Origin: Gonapodya prolifera JEL478 | Lineage: Eukaryota; Monoblepharomycota; Monoblepharidomycetes; Monoblepharidales; Gonapodyaceae | Length of the DNA stretch: 64,000 nt | NCBI GenBank assembly: GCA_001574975.1 | Contig: KQ965843.1 | Coordinates: 1 to 64,000, forward strand | Direction of reading: 5' to 3' | Shown: one piece after another, positions 39,609-50,883 of the stretch | Numbering within the stretch: the first letter of the stretch is position 1 | How the letters are laid out: each line of letters starts with the position of its first letter | The notes under the pieces: generated by a model | Database searches by the model: none | What the model saw: the letters and a program-made list of their open reading frames with translations, nothing else | Told to the model about the DNA's origin: nothing | Made by a program: the position numbers and the translations under genes

Positions 39609-42381
39609 TCAATTTTTGTCTTTGCAGCAAACTCCAGCTGAAGTGTTTTGATCAACTTTGCAAAGCGGCCTAGGCTCACCAAGCACCAAACAGGTGGAAG
39701 GATATAGCTGCCCAGTATCAGGAAAGCTCATGTTAACTGTCATGTCAATCAGTCCCCATAACTCTTTCAAATCCGCATCTGCATCTGCATCTGCATCCAC
39801 ATCTGCAGTGCCCTTGTCACTTCCAGTTTGCACTGCGGTCACTACCTCCACATTCCAAACGCCCTCCGTGCAGACCACCTTGTGCAGCTTCCAGTGCGTT
39901 TTCTGGCATACGGCATTGCAGTACATGACCATTTGACATTGAGCACACGTTCTCTTCAGGGCAAGGTTGGTGCAGCCAACTGCAGCACTTACAAATCCCT
40001 GGTTTGCCATTTTTTCTTCCAGAGGGTTTGAATTCTGGTGATATTTTCTTCCTTTGTTTCATCATCCGTGCTCAAGAACCTGTCTGCAACTGGGAGCCTC
40101 AAGTGGTACCATGTCTGGAGGGCTGTCTTGGAGAAGAAGTAGGTGGCAAGTTCTGGTGTCAATCTCTCACTCAAGGTCCCTCTCTTGACACTCTGAAAGG
40201 CCAGAATAAGCAAAGAGTAAAACTTCTGGTAGGCCCCAACAACTTGGGCACAATATGTCCTGGCTTTGAGGGAAATTTCAAGTGATATCATTTTGACCAA
40301 AACACCCACATTGTTGGCAAAGCTCTGGATAATGGCATATTTAGTTTCCTGGTGCAGTGGAATCCTGAGCATGGCAGTGAGAGTAGTGAGGAGGGAGTTT
40401 GCCACTGCGTCAATGAATACATGCAGGATGTTGTCATGTTGAGAGAAGATTCCAGTAGGATGTGCCAATTGGCAGGGGAAAGGGTGAGAATCTAGAGTGT
40501 AAACAGGGGTCACCTGGTAGAGGAGCTGATTGTGGACAACTTCAGCTGCATATGTCCACAGTCGTTGATATTCCTCCATCATTTTCCAGTAGCCATCCTC
40601 CCAGTCTTCCATCAGCCACCTCAGGACCTTGATGTGTGAGTTTCTCAATTGATTTTGGACTCATTCTGGGCCATTTTTGGTTGTGGCAAAAACTGTCAAA
40701 GTGGGCACAAATAACTTTAAAACGGGAATGGCACTTCCAGAAATTTTGAAATCATGTAAATTCTTGATCTGAATGCATTCATTGCTCATTGCAATATGGT
40801 GGAATGCAAGCCCAATTGATAGCATTGAATTCTCCTGTCACTTGCTCAAGCTGTACTGCACCATACCAGGACTGGACTGGATGGTTAGTATCTTGCAAAA
40901 GGAAATAGCTGCACAGCATGGTTTTAATCTCTTGTTCAACTCCCCCTTCTCAACACTCTGCAGGCTGTTGCTGGCAAGTGCTAGCTTGGTAACAAAATAG
41001 CTGTTGGTCACAGGTAGTGCTCCATGCTCTTTACCCCTTTGACAAAAGCATTAAGTGTGCGATCAGAGCTTGGTATTCCCTTCTCTCAACTCCAAAGCAA
41101 CTCTGTAATATATTGGGTTACAAGTGTCACATTTGACCAGTTAACCTTGCATTCCTCACTGATCATGGTCACCACTGTCAACCCTTCCACTCCAATCATC
41201 TTCCCACCAAAGCCATTAGTCACATTGGCCATCAACTCCTTCAACAGTCTGCTACTTCCCCTCTCCAGTAGCACCGTGCTGTATTCTCTTATTGGACTAT
41301 GGCTGCTGTGCCAAGCTGAAGTGCTCTCCACACCAAAAGACCCATGGCTGGACATGTTGGGTGGTGATGCAGCACACCAGTGCTACCTGAAGGAGCTTTG
41401 GTATCTCCTCTCCATCATGTGCTGGGGAGACCTTACAGCCTCTGGACATGCTGTCATACTTGCAACTTTCTCCACGGACCTATTGCTGCCTGTAAAAGCT
41501 GAGAGATGCCAACATTGTCAACATGGAGCTGAAACCTTTTGTCATCATTTATGGGCCTGCAAGATCTGGCATGTCATTCATGCTGGTGCAATTACAATAT
41601 CTTGCCATTTTGCATGCTGAACAATGAAAGCTCCCTTGTCCTGGAAACCAGAACCTCTTTGCCTCCTGCCCTGGTTCACTTACTGTGACAAGCAATGACT
41701 GCCCTAACCTGGAACATCAACAACAATCCACCTCTCTATCAACAGGATGAAGACAAGCTCACCAACATGATCAAAAAGTACCACAGCATGATCTTGGGGC
41801 AGATGGAGTTTCACATTAAAAAAGAGGCTTTGCATGGGCTGGATGCTGCACATGAGATGGTGTATGATCTGATTGAGGTGCAGGAGGATGGCATGTGAGT
41901 AAATGATTGGTTTGGATATCATAGATGGTCTGAGTACTCTCATCTCTCCCAAGTTGTCCATTCACAATTTGCAAATGTTAACAGTATTTTTGTGGGAGGC
42001 AATATGTTCACAGGCAATGCATACAATGTCCACAAAGGTTTGCTCAATGCAGGCCCCAACCAGTTCCAGTACCACTTCCTCTTCCTTCAAGTCTTTTATG
42101 GATTGTGGCTGAAAAGCTGGTGCAGTACTGCCCTGCTGGACTGCTGGGTTATCAAGGCGCTGTACTACACTTGAGACCATGCTGCCTGCTTGCATGTGCT
42201 GTTGCACCCCATGAAACCAGGCAGTCCACAAGTGCTCATTGCTGCTGTTTTTGGACAGTGAGATGCACAAGACATGATCCTGTCCAAGGTCCGGCTTATG
42301 AGTTGTCTTTCTGTTCTTTATGGGGTTGCCAAGGGATGCAGGCTTGACTCTGTTTGGATGTTGGCACATGGGGTGCTGCAA
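39609..42381 (-). pseudogene. MYND zinc-finger protein gene, apparently decayed
   Basis: The C-terminal frame (40010-39609) has a MYND finger: CAQCQMVMYCNAVCQKTHWK with HKVVC. MYND fingers bind proline-rich partners. It is followed by a VDADADADADL stretch from a GCATCT microsatellite. The preceding frame (40648-39989) is helical and ends ENITRIQTLWKKKWQTRDL; it meets the MYND frame only after a 1-base shift in a run of six A (plus strand T6 at about 40009-40014). More upstream frames (41355-41086, 41961-41704, 42381-41962; e.g. VVLELVGACIEQTFVDIV) look like other parts of the same protein but are separated by stops. Local composition is poorer in GC and rich in CA/TG compared with flanking genes. 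It could be a pseudogene of an amplified family, or a gene with sequencing errors and introns I missed. Confidence 0.5.
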
Positions 42382-43402
42382 AGAATGTGGGATGGGTTCT
42401 TCACACTAAATGTTTATACAGAGGAGAAGGGTGATTGTGGTAGAGCTTCTGTCATCACAGGGAGTCATGTACAAGTATTTAGACCTTGTCCAGGACCCAG
42501 AGGGGTTCGTGAAGGAATTGGAGGCGCACCCTGATGCTTTCAGAACGGGTCCACATGAGGTTGGGATGCATTGGTCCAAGTGTTGGGCAGAGGATATTCA
42601 AGCGTACCTTGTGAAAAACAAGGAGGTACAGTGAAAGCAGGTGGAAGAGGGACTGCTGGGGACCTTGTTGTTGCACCAGTGTAACGTCACAGATAATGAT
42701 CTTCATGGTGCAGGGATTGTGTAGTTGAGTTGGGTGGTGCGTGGAGGGATCTGAGAGCTTTGTGTTGCTTTTTGGTTGGCATCAGCCACTTCAAGAGCTT
42801 CGCACTTGAGTTGGCAAATGACTCTCAACTGACGCTGGGCCGTCTCAAAATGAGACAATCAACGTGCTGAAATCGTAGCCAGTCGGGGCGTGGATGATGT
42901 CTGAGCTATTGGGGACAATTATGTAATTAGAGGACAGACTGATCTGGTATAGCTATATATTTTCTACAATTCATTCACCAATAATGTGGACTAGCAATGT
43001 CGGCAGAATATTGCAACAATGAAACAACAATGTGTACTTTGGTCATGCTTTTTTGAAGTCGACCGGAACGTGGGAACAGATGGGACTTTCGAACAGGTAT
43101 CTCAGGAATTTTGACTTGCGTTGTATATACTTGATAACGATTCGGTCAACGCTCATGGGCGATATGGCACTATGGAGCGTCGACGGGATAGCATGAGCTA
43201 CTACCGGCTCTCACTCCTAGTAACACGCCAGTTCCAACAATAATTTTCTCTCCAAATAACTGAAGCAACTCTAGTCGAGAATTAGCCGGTGACCAATATA
43301 TCAACCGACAGGGTCCACGGCAATCCAGTTCCGACTTGCCGGACCCCGGAAACAGACCTTCCAACTCCACCCCCAACCCACGCACTCGCGCACGCTGCCG
43401 AA
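42382..43402. other. Intergenic region
   Basis: The first ~270 bases share the CA/TG-rich character of the MYND region and may be its 5' part (on the plus strand, VQDPEGFVKELEAHPDAFRT is open at about 42484-42550 but isolated). The rest is AT-rich spacer and the acyl-CoA dehydrogenase leader. Confidence 0.4.
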
Positions 43403-45981
43403 ATGTCGAACCTGACCGCCGTCGATCTGCTGCCCATGAGCCCGTTCGCCAAAAAAATATACGCGCTGACAAAGGACTTTGTCGAGGTGAGGGGGGCGAC
43501 GGGGAGGGAGACACAGGAGGGGGATGGGAGCGAGAGGAGACGAAAATGGCGACACGGAGGAGGGGAAGAGACTGCCTGCCGTGCCTTGGGCTAAACATCG
43601 TGTCCTCTTCCTCTTCCCAACTCCGTCGTCACGCCGTCACACCTCGGAAACACTTCCATGTCCAGAACGAATGGTAAGTCTCCTTCCACGCCCATTTTCC
43701 CACTCTTCTGCTCTACCTCCCCCACTCATTCACCCATCACTCTCACAGCATCCCCGCCGAACATATCTACCAGGACCAGCTCGGCAAGGGGCCCGACAGA
43801 TTCAAATGGGTCCCGCCCATCCTCGCCGATCTCAAGAAGAAGGCAAGGGCACTAGGGTTGTGGAACTTGTTCTTGACGGTGCGTTGGTCTGTTTTTGTTG
43901 GTTCCTTTGTTTCGATACCCATGCTATCTCCTCTGCACACATTCGATCCCCCTGTCCCATCCCTTAGGAGGAGTACGGTCCCCTCTCGCCCGGTCTCACC
44001 ACCATGGAATACGCCGTCATCTGCGAGCTTCTCGGGAGGTCCAGCCTCGCGCCTCCCGCCACCAACTGCGCTGCGCCGGTGAGTTTCGAGCGAGGGATGG
44101 AGTGCGAAGCACGAAGGACGAAGCAGTCGGAGCGAAGCGAGGACACCGGGGCCTAATCGCGACAGCTGACCGAGGCAGATTGTCGCAAGGCGACTTGACT
44201 CCTTGCCAGCATCCCTACCGACTTACACCGGCTTCCCCCTCCTCCTCTCCTTCCCCTTCCCCCGTACCCCACAGGACACCGGCAACATGGAACTCCTGGC
44301 CAAGTTCGGCAACGAGGAGCAGAAGAAGAAGTGGCTCAAGCCGCTCATGGAGGGCGAGATCAGGTCCACGTTTGCCATGACGGAGCCCGGGGTGGCGAGT
44401 AGTGATGGTGCGTTGCGTTGGCGGGGTGGGAGGTTTAAAGGCAGGGAAGTGGAAAGAGAGAATGCCGAGGCGTGGAGTGGGGAAGGGGAGGCAGGAGAGC
44501 AGGGCGAGGTTGATGTCAGGCAGGGCGAAGACGTGGTAACTTTGCCTAGGGTGTCAGGAGATGAAATCGATGGACGACCAAGGCGCTCGTCTCACCCGCC
44601 TCCCAATGCCCCCCCCCCACTCCACCCCCTCAGCAACCAACATCTCCACCTCCATCACTCCGACCGCGGACGGCAAGCACTACATCATCAACGGGCACAA
44701 GCACTGGCAATCCAACTTCTCCCACCCGGACACCAAGGTGCTGCTCTTGGTCGGGAAGACGAAAAGCGATGGGCCCAGGCATGGGATGTTGAGTGTTGTT
44801 ATCGTGAGTGTGAAGGGGAGGGAGGTGGGGGGAGACGGGGGGATAGGAGATGATGTGGCGGTGGGAGGGTGTCCTGGATAAGGTATGAATGCGCGTTCTG
44901 ATTCCAAGTTTCCTCGGCCTCCCAGCTCCCCAAAGACACGGCTGGGATTGAGTTCGTGCGTCACATGACCGGTGAGTTGTTACACTATTCGGTTTCCTCT
45001 CTCTCGCACACTCACCCTTGACTCCCCCTCCGACCCACCTCCTCGCATTATCACCGCCCCCAGTCTACGGATACGACCACGCCCCCAGCGGCCACGACGA
45101 ACTGAAGTTCAACGACTGCAAGATCCCCAAGGAGAACCTTATCCTCGGAGAGGGGCGCGGGTTCGAGATCCTGCAAGGACGATTGGGAGGCGGTCGGATC
45201 CACCACGCGATGCGCACGTTGGGAGTCGGGCAGAGGGCGCTGGAGCTGATGCTGTTGGAGTGTGTCAATGAGAAGAAAAAGCCGTTTGGTACGTTGTCGA
45301 CGCGGGGGCGGGTGACAGGTGCGGCAGGGGAAGTTTGAACAGCGATTAACCCAACGACACCCGAACCCGTCACTAGGCGTCCTGAAAGGCGACCAAGGCA
45401 AGATCCAATGGGACATTGCGCAGTCGCGCATCCAGCTCGAGCAGTGCAAGCAGCTCGTGTACATGGCTGCCAAGGCGATGGACGTGAAGGGGCTCAAAGA
45501 GGCGAGGTTCGAGATTGCAATGGCGAAGGTGGCCGTGCCGTACCAGGTGTGCGAGATTGTGAGTGTCTTGTTACCTTGTCTTCGTTTCTCGTCCTCCCAT
45601 CCTCCAAACCCCGCCCTCCGCCCTCCACCCTCGACCCTCCCCACCCACCTACCCCTCGCCGTTCAGATCGACCGCGCGATGCAAGTCTACGGCGGCCTCG
45701 GGGTCTCCCAATCGACCGAACTCGCGCACATGTGGGCCATGATCCGCCACCTCCGGTTCGCTGACGGGCCCGACGAAGCCCATGCCGCGCAGCTCGCGAG
45801 GGCCGAGTTGAAGAATGCGGCTAACATCAGAAAGACGTACGATGAGGTGGGTGGTGGCGGGGTGTGGTGTGGGGGGTGTGGGGATTCGTTGTCTGATATT
45901 GTGTTTTGTTTTTCGCCGGGTGGGGCACAGTACAAGAGGAAGGAGTTGGAGCTCCGCAAGACTGTCAAGTCGCTGCTGTAA
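43403..45981 (+). CDS. Acyl-CoA dehydrogenase
   Basis: FAD enzyme that introduces the alpha-beta double bond into acyl-CoA, of the ACAD10/11-like branch often found in fungal peroxisomes or mitochondria. Eleven exons: 43403-43486, 43666-43673, 43749-43878, 43968-44078, 44275-44407, 44634-44803, 44926-44971, 45064-45288, 45377-45558, 45667-45846, 45931-45981; 439 aa. Signatures: [41 protein letters not shown] with [20 protein letters not shown], then [20 protein letters not shown] and [20 protein letters not shown] with [14 protein letters not shown]. Exon 2 is only 8 nt (AACGAATG) and supplies the NEC of FVENECIPAE. The C-terminus ends KSLL, without a clear PTS1. Introns 4 and 5 (196 and 226 nt) are unusually long; intron 4 contains a repeat shared with the Atos gene. 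The ~100-kDa fused-kinase version is not present. Confidence 0.93.
44085..44215 (+). repeat. Intronic repeat element, copy B
   Basis: Within acyl-CoA dehydrogenase intron 44079-44274. The stretch at 44135-44200 (CGGAGCGAAGCGAGGAC, GGGGCCTAATCGCGA, AGCTGACCGAGG, AAGGCGA) matches the core of the element in Atos intron 2 in the same order and orientation. The element accounts for most of the extra length of this intron. Confidence 0.6.
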
Positions 45982-46194
45982 ATCAAGTGCTAGGAGGAGG
46001 TCTCATTATTGTATTATGGTTGAAACACGTTGTAGTGTGGTGCGAGCTGTTATAAATACAGTACGCGTTCTCACCTTCTCGGACGAAGACGTCGAGCAGG
46101 GGGCATACTCAAAAAAATGTTTCCTATCAGAGCATTCACTATTGGCTCTAAAGTAGAGAGTGATCGAGGAACTACTGTTACATACAACGAACCT

Positions 46195-46420
46195 TTAAGC
46201 ACCTGCCTCACGGCAGGCGTTTCCCAGAGCACACCCACGTGGAGGCGTCCTGCTCCATAGCTACGTTATTTAGGCATACATCTAGATGCCCACTCCCGAT
46301 CGTCGGGCTAACACTCCATCCCCCCCAAATCCCTCTCCCCCCTTGACCAGAATGAGAGGTCTCGCGGGCGAGCACATCGCCGGCTTCCATGTTTGTCTCG
46401 GAGCCTCGCGTCGTCGGCAT
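46195..46420 (+). repeat. Dispersed repeat family R1, copy 2
   Basis: Closely matches 37690-37915 over its length. It starts with the hairpin CTGCC-TCAC-GGCAG, and carries a second perfect hairpin CCCGA-TCG-TCGGG followed by GCTAAC. The photolyase-tail frame immediately follows and partly overlaps its end. Confidence 0.7.
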
Positions 46421-46909
46421 TTCACCCTGCCGTACGAAGTCCACACGCCTGCAGCACTCATCAATCGATACCGAATCGCCTTGTACGACCAGGCGGAAAA
46501 GTTTGACGCGCAGGGGAAGTTCGTCAAGGCGTGGGTAAGGGAGTTGGAGTGGGTCAAGGACGGCGCGCTCCTTATGGGAGGCGGCGGGGAAGGGCAGTGT
46601 GGTCTTGACCAAGAAGACGATGAAGGAGTGCGGGTGAGTGATTTGATCTCTTTTCGAGTTCGGTGATGTGGCCCTCATTGCCGTCTTCTTGAATTCAACC
46701 AGATACCCCAAACCCCTTATCGACCATGCACAAGCCCGCCTTGATGCGATTGCGGCCTTAAAACTGACCGTACAAGGCGACGGGGGCGCCGGCGGTGACG
46801 GTTCGGACTCGGGAAAGGAAGTCATACCGAAGGCGAAGAAGAGAGCGGCAGGTGCTGGTGCTGATGGTAGTGATCTCTTGATCACAAAGGCGAAAAAGCA
46901 GAAGAAGTA
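46350..46909 (+). pseudogene. Truncated photolyase/cryptochrome C-terminal fragment
   Basis: The frame contains ALYDQAEKFDAQGKFVKAWV (compare Q-x-x-K-F-D-x-x-G-x-(F/Y)-(I/V)-R-x-W-x-P-E-L at the end of the photolyase FAD domain) and, after an intron-like GTGAGT...CCAG segment (46634-46700), YPKPLIDHAQARLDAIAALK, the typical class I photolyase C-terminal motif Y-P-x-P-I-(V/I)-(D/E)-H. A basic tail with PKAKKRAAGAG and KAKKQKK follows. The antenna-binding domain and most of the FAD domain are missing; just upstream lies repeat R1 and then the acyl-CoA dehydrogenase stop. The two parts also do not join in phase at the obvious splice sites. I call it a 5'-truncated relic; a short functional protein is unlikely. 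Confidence 0.55.
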
Positions 46910-47118
46910 ATGTGGTGTGGTGTGTCGGGTACAGAGAAGGGGGACAATAAATCGTTTGTTTGTTCATGCCATTTGCATTTGCATACATTGCATTGAAAAA
47001 TATGATTTTCCATAAAACGAAGCATACATTAAGTAGGTTTACATGATGATAACATTTTCTCTTGTGTCCAAGACGTGCTTCTCTGGATCTCGCGAAGTGT
47101 CCTTATTTGTCTTTCCAA

Positions 47119-48316
47119 ATGGCAACCTCACTCTCGATCTTCGCCACTCTCTTATCAAGTTCGATCGGTCTCTATTTCATTCTCTTCCTCTCCGGATGGC
47201 CCCTCGTTTGGCATCGATCGGCTCCCTCGACCGTCACATCCTTTGAACGTTTGCTCGTCTTCTACACCGTGTTCTGGGGCGCTGCGTTCGGAATCGTGGT
47301 ATGGACGGGCGCGTACAATGATTTCGACGAGGCGAGTGGCTAATTTCGTCGACGGATGGCGCGATCTGTCGGTCTCAAGTTTCCGAACAGATCGCCTACC
47401 TCGTATTCTGCTCGGTGCTCGCCATTCCGGTCTTCGTGTACCCATTTAGCATTCAATTGATGTCTGGATGGCCTCTGATACGAATTTCGGTCCGCAATCG
47501 CCACGCAATGTTGGGAACCGTGTGGCTCGCTGTTTATGCATTCGTGGCGAACTTCGGCTTCACGCACTACTTTTACGGAGTTCTTGGGGCGAAGTACACG
47601 TTTCCGTCGTGGTGAGTTCTCGCCTCCGTTCCCCCTTGGTGACAGTATCTCGCTATCACGAATGAAAGCTGATCATAAATCTTGTCTTACAACACAAAAT
47701 CCGCTACAACGCGGTTAGGCGCTTCAACGACGTTCCTATATGCCTCTACTTTCCCTCATTTTACTTTTTCTGCACATACCACGCCCTCTCCAACATCATC
47801 CTACGTCAGTCCATTCCCCAACTACCACCCAACTCATCTTCGCTCGCTCACTTTTTCCGTATCCTTTACAAAACCTCCGTCATACTCACTCTCGCGTACC
47901 TCACCGCGTGGATGGAGACCTTCTCCATTCAAAAGTTTCCCTACTACACTTTTGAGAATCGAGAGTTCATGGTTTCCTGGGGAAACTTTGTGTACGCGCT
48001 CTACTTCCTGGCGAGCTTCCCGGGATTCGAACAGGTCGGGGACCCCAAAGCCATAATGTGGTTTCTTGGAGAGCAAGCATCAGTCGGTGAAACAGCCGGA
48101 CAAGCAAACAGACCAAAACATGGACTTGCCACCAACGAAAACTCACAAGCAGGTTCAGAGAGTCCCAACACTGCGATATCAGAAAATCATCATCACTCTT
48201 GGACAATTTCTTTCACCCTTCTCCACTGCCTCGCCACTTGCATGGCCGTCGCACTTCTTTTGGACTCAGCACGTATCGCTGCTGGTGTCGAAGTCCGAAT
48301 GTTGCGACTTACATAG
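47119..48316 (+). CDS. Cycloeucalenol cycloisomerase-like membrane protein
   Basis: Resembles the plant CPI1 enzyme, which opens the 9-beta,19-cyclopropane ring of cycloeucalenol during sterol synthesis from cycloartenol. Exons 47119-47331, 47391-47611 and 47719-48316 give 343 aa. Matching landmarks in order: FERLLVFYTVFWGAAFGIVV, then the NFGFTHYFYGVLGAKYTFPS motif (plants: YFWTHYFFKVLGASYTFPSW), FNDVPICLYF, YHALSNIILR, LAYLTAWMETFSIQKFPYY and NFVYALYFLASFPGF. Six or more hydrophobic segments predict an ER membrane protein. It ends with a more variable Asn/Ser-rich loop and one further hydrophobic stretch. Intron 1 uses a GC donor (GAG/GCGAGT) with a normal AG, the only choice that keeps frame. 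Most fungi make sterols via lanosterol and lack this enzyme. The fold assignment is confident, the exact substrate inferred. Confidence 0.85.
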
Positions 48317-48529
48317 CGCCCCACGCTATACACAACAACTGGCTTGCGTAGCTTCTTCGCCGGTGTGGTGCCGTCTAGACGTTGACTTCCCAGTCTGTTG
48401 CAATCAAAATGACCTACTGTTTTCGTTCGAACGGAAACAGTGGATTGTCTGATTTTATGGAATTAGAAAGAAAGCATTTTTTGATACCTATTACAGTGTA
48501 ACCAAATCGAGAACTTCGGCTATCTGGTG

Positions 48530-48690
48530 GACTGCTAGCCTACCCGACATGAAAGTCGGCCGTTTCCCAGTACACACCTCGCGGAGGTCGTCCACCTCGT
48601 GTCTCACTAGCTTGTCTGGCTATCAATAGCTAGCCACGGGGTGCTTCCCACTCCCGCGGACGAGTTAAGCCTGAGCATTGCCAATCTCCT
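48530..48690 (+). repeat. Dispersed repeat family R1, copy 3
   Basis: More diverged copy. The opening hairpin is CCGAC-ATGAAA-GTCGG, followed by GTTTCCCAGTACACACCTCGC, GGAGGTCGTCC and later CCCACTCCCGCGGACGAGTTAAGC, corresponding to the two other copies. Sequence on to 49374 has no gene that I can support. Confidence 0.5.
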
Positions 48691-49374
48691 TCGGGCAGAC
48701 TCGGCCCCAACCCCCTCCCTCCCATCGTCGCGTTGGTGGCGCGTTCGGAGCCTGTACCCTCGCCAGGTCCGCTCCTCCGACTTTGGTTGAAATCGGTTTT
48801 CGTTTCCGCGAGCCGGCGGCCATAGCAGCAGAACTGAGACTTGGCCTTGCAGACAGGAGGTCGTCCCAAACCAACAGGCTCGAATGCCCACGTGTCACTG
48901 TGAAGGACTGGCGCCAAAGCTCCTTTTGGGCCACATCCACGTCTGGCAACCTTTGAGAGAGGGAAAGCTGCTGTCAGAGAGGGCGTATACTTCACGATGC
49001 GGTCCAGTCGAGTACTCACAGTGGCGCGAAAGCTGAGAACGGTGTGGGAGTTACACTTTTGTTCTTGGGAGAAAGGAAAAACTGCCGAACCGGCTGAATG
49101 CAACCACGGCAACCACTGCGTTCCAGCACAAAAATACAGAGGGAAGTTCGTAATGAATTTCTTCCAGTGTTTTCCTTACTTTCTGAAGTACCATAAATCT
49201 TTTGCGATAGAATGTCTAAGATAGAATAGAATAATGAAGCCCACCCGAGGCTTTACGCTTTAAACTTTCATTTCCGTGCAATTGAGTTTTGGGAGAGAAT
49301 CTGTTGGTGGATTTCAAGGTGACTGATTTGTGGGAGGCTTAATTGCAAAATCCATCTTTCCAACTCTGAGCTCG

Positions 49375-50883
49375 ATGACAACACATGATGGAGAGCGCAG
49401 CCGCATGAGCCTTTCTTTCATATTAAGAGACACAGTCGAGCATGTGGGCGACAGCGCGAGTCCGTCTGTCGGTCAACCAGGCGAAGTCACAGGCGGCGCA
49501 ATCGTGAGCTCTCGAAACCATCCAGCATCACGCTCTTCCAGTGCTCATAGATCGATGGAAGTCAGCCCATCCCATCAAAGGTGGTCGCCGCGAGACCAAA
49601 GGACAGGAACAGCGAGAGACAGAAGGTAAAGTCTTCAAGTCGTGGCATTGCACGCTTTCATGGCTCATACGACGCGAAACTAGTCCGCTTTGAGAAGAGC
49701 TGCGCAGCGAGCGAAGGGAGTTGAGGATTCAGGGCGTGGGGCAATTCGGAATGTGAGTCGTCAAATCTGTTTCATTCATCGACACCCAACCGCCACTCTT
49801 TTTGATATAGGAGCCTGTGGTACAGAGGGACGGTCCGAGTCAAACAAAATTTGAAAAATCGCACCAGGACCAGGGGAGCAGCTTTGACGGCCTGACCGCG
49901 CAAGACGGTGAGTACCAGGACAGCGAAAGACATCTGTTCAAAGGCAAAATATTTTTGTGCCTTCAACGAGTGGGAGTGTTCCTCCGCGAATTTCTTTTGA
50001 ATTGACTCGTTTGGAATGACGTCACGGAACATGGTTTTGGCCCGCGCCTTCACTTCGCATCATTTTAAGACCTAGGTAACTTCATTATGGTTTCTCAGGA
50101 AGTGTACCTCTGGTTGAAAAGGCACCGCACGAGGTTACAGCGGTTGTGACGCCCCACGAAAAGTCATCCACTCCCATAAAGTCCGCGGATGCCCCCTTCC
50201 CTCCATCTACGGTTGGGTCCACGACGATTTCGATCTCAACGATAGTGTCTACAGCCGTGCAACCTTCCAAACTACGAAGTGGAAGCACCGAGGTTGCATG
50301 GGTCCCATCTACTGGCCAAACTTCTTCCACGAATCAGTCCGATTTCATCTCTGGAGCGACGCCACCTTCATCGCTGGATGATCATGCAGCTACAACGCTG
50401 GGTGAATCTCAGAACACGGACTCGCTCGACCCAACTTCACTTCAACCCGGCTCCCGTCCTGCAACGACCACATTGCCACAATCCACTACGAACATATCTA
50501 CGGCACCCTGCTCCAACCATGTCGAAAAGGTGGCAGATTTATCATCGAGTGTCAGTACTGGCTCTAGACCGCGAACCAGTAATTTCCCTGCGGCAAGAAG
50601 AACTCGCGAACCCAGTACATCAGAAGCCATCTCTCGAGTACTTTTGAATACGGCGGGCTCCGTGCTGGCGGGAGCGCCATCACCTGCAGCCGCGATTATA
50701 GGCACTGTGACTTCCTCGCGTGTCGTCAACACAACGTCTACGCCAGCAATAAAGAGCAGAGCACTTGTGAAACCAGCGCCTCTACCATCTACCAGCTCTA
50801 TCTCGACAGTGCCAAAAGTGCTGGCCGGAAGTGTTAGTTCTGCTGGTTTTGTTGAAACATTCTCCCCACTCCGGGCTGGCTAA
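49375..50883 (+). CDS. Ser/Thr-rich, probably disordered protein
   Basis: Exons visible are 49375-49625 (MTTHDGERSRMSLSFILRDT...), 49811-49907 and 50099-50883, the last two in phase (GACG/GAAGTG). At least one small exon between 49626 and 49810 is needed to keep frame; 49684-49752 is open in the right downstream phase but I could not close its 5' junction. The product is dominated by Ser, Thr, Pro and Ala (STVGSTTISISTIVSTAVQP and similar) with no Cys pattern, no evident signal peptide and a hydrophobic stretch LLNTAGSVLAGAPSPAAAII that is weak for a membrane helix. I do not recognise the family. Mucin-like or scaffold roles are possible. Confidence 0.4.

Noticed and set aside
40773-42112. 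Plus-strand frames in the MYND region resembling zinc-ribbon transposase (CQHCQHGAETFCHHLW)
   Set aside because: Cys/His arrangement is loose and the frames are short; minus-strand frames fit the MYND gene better.
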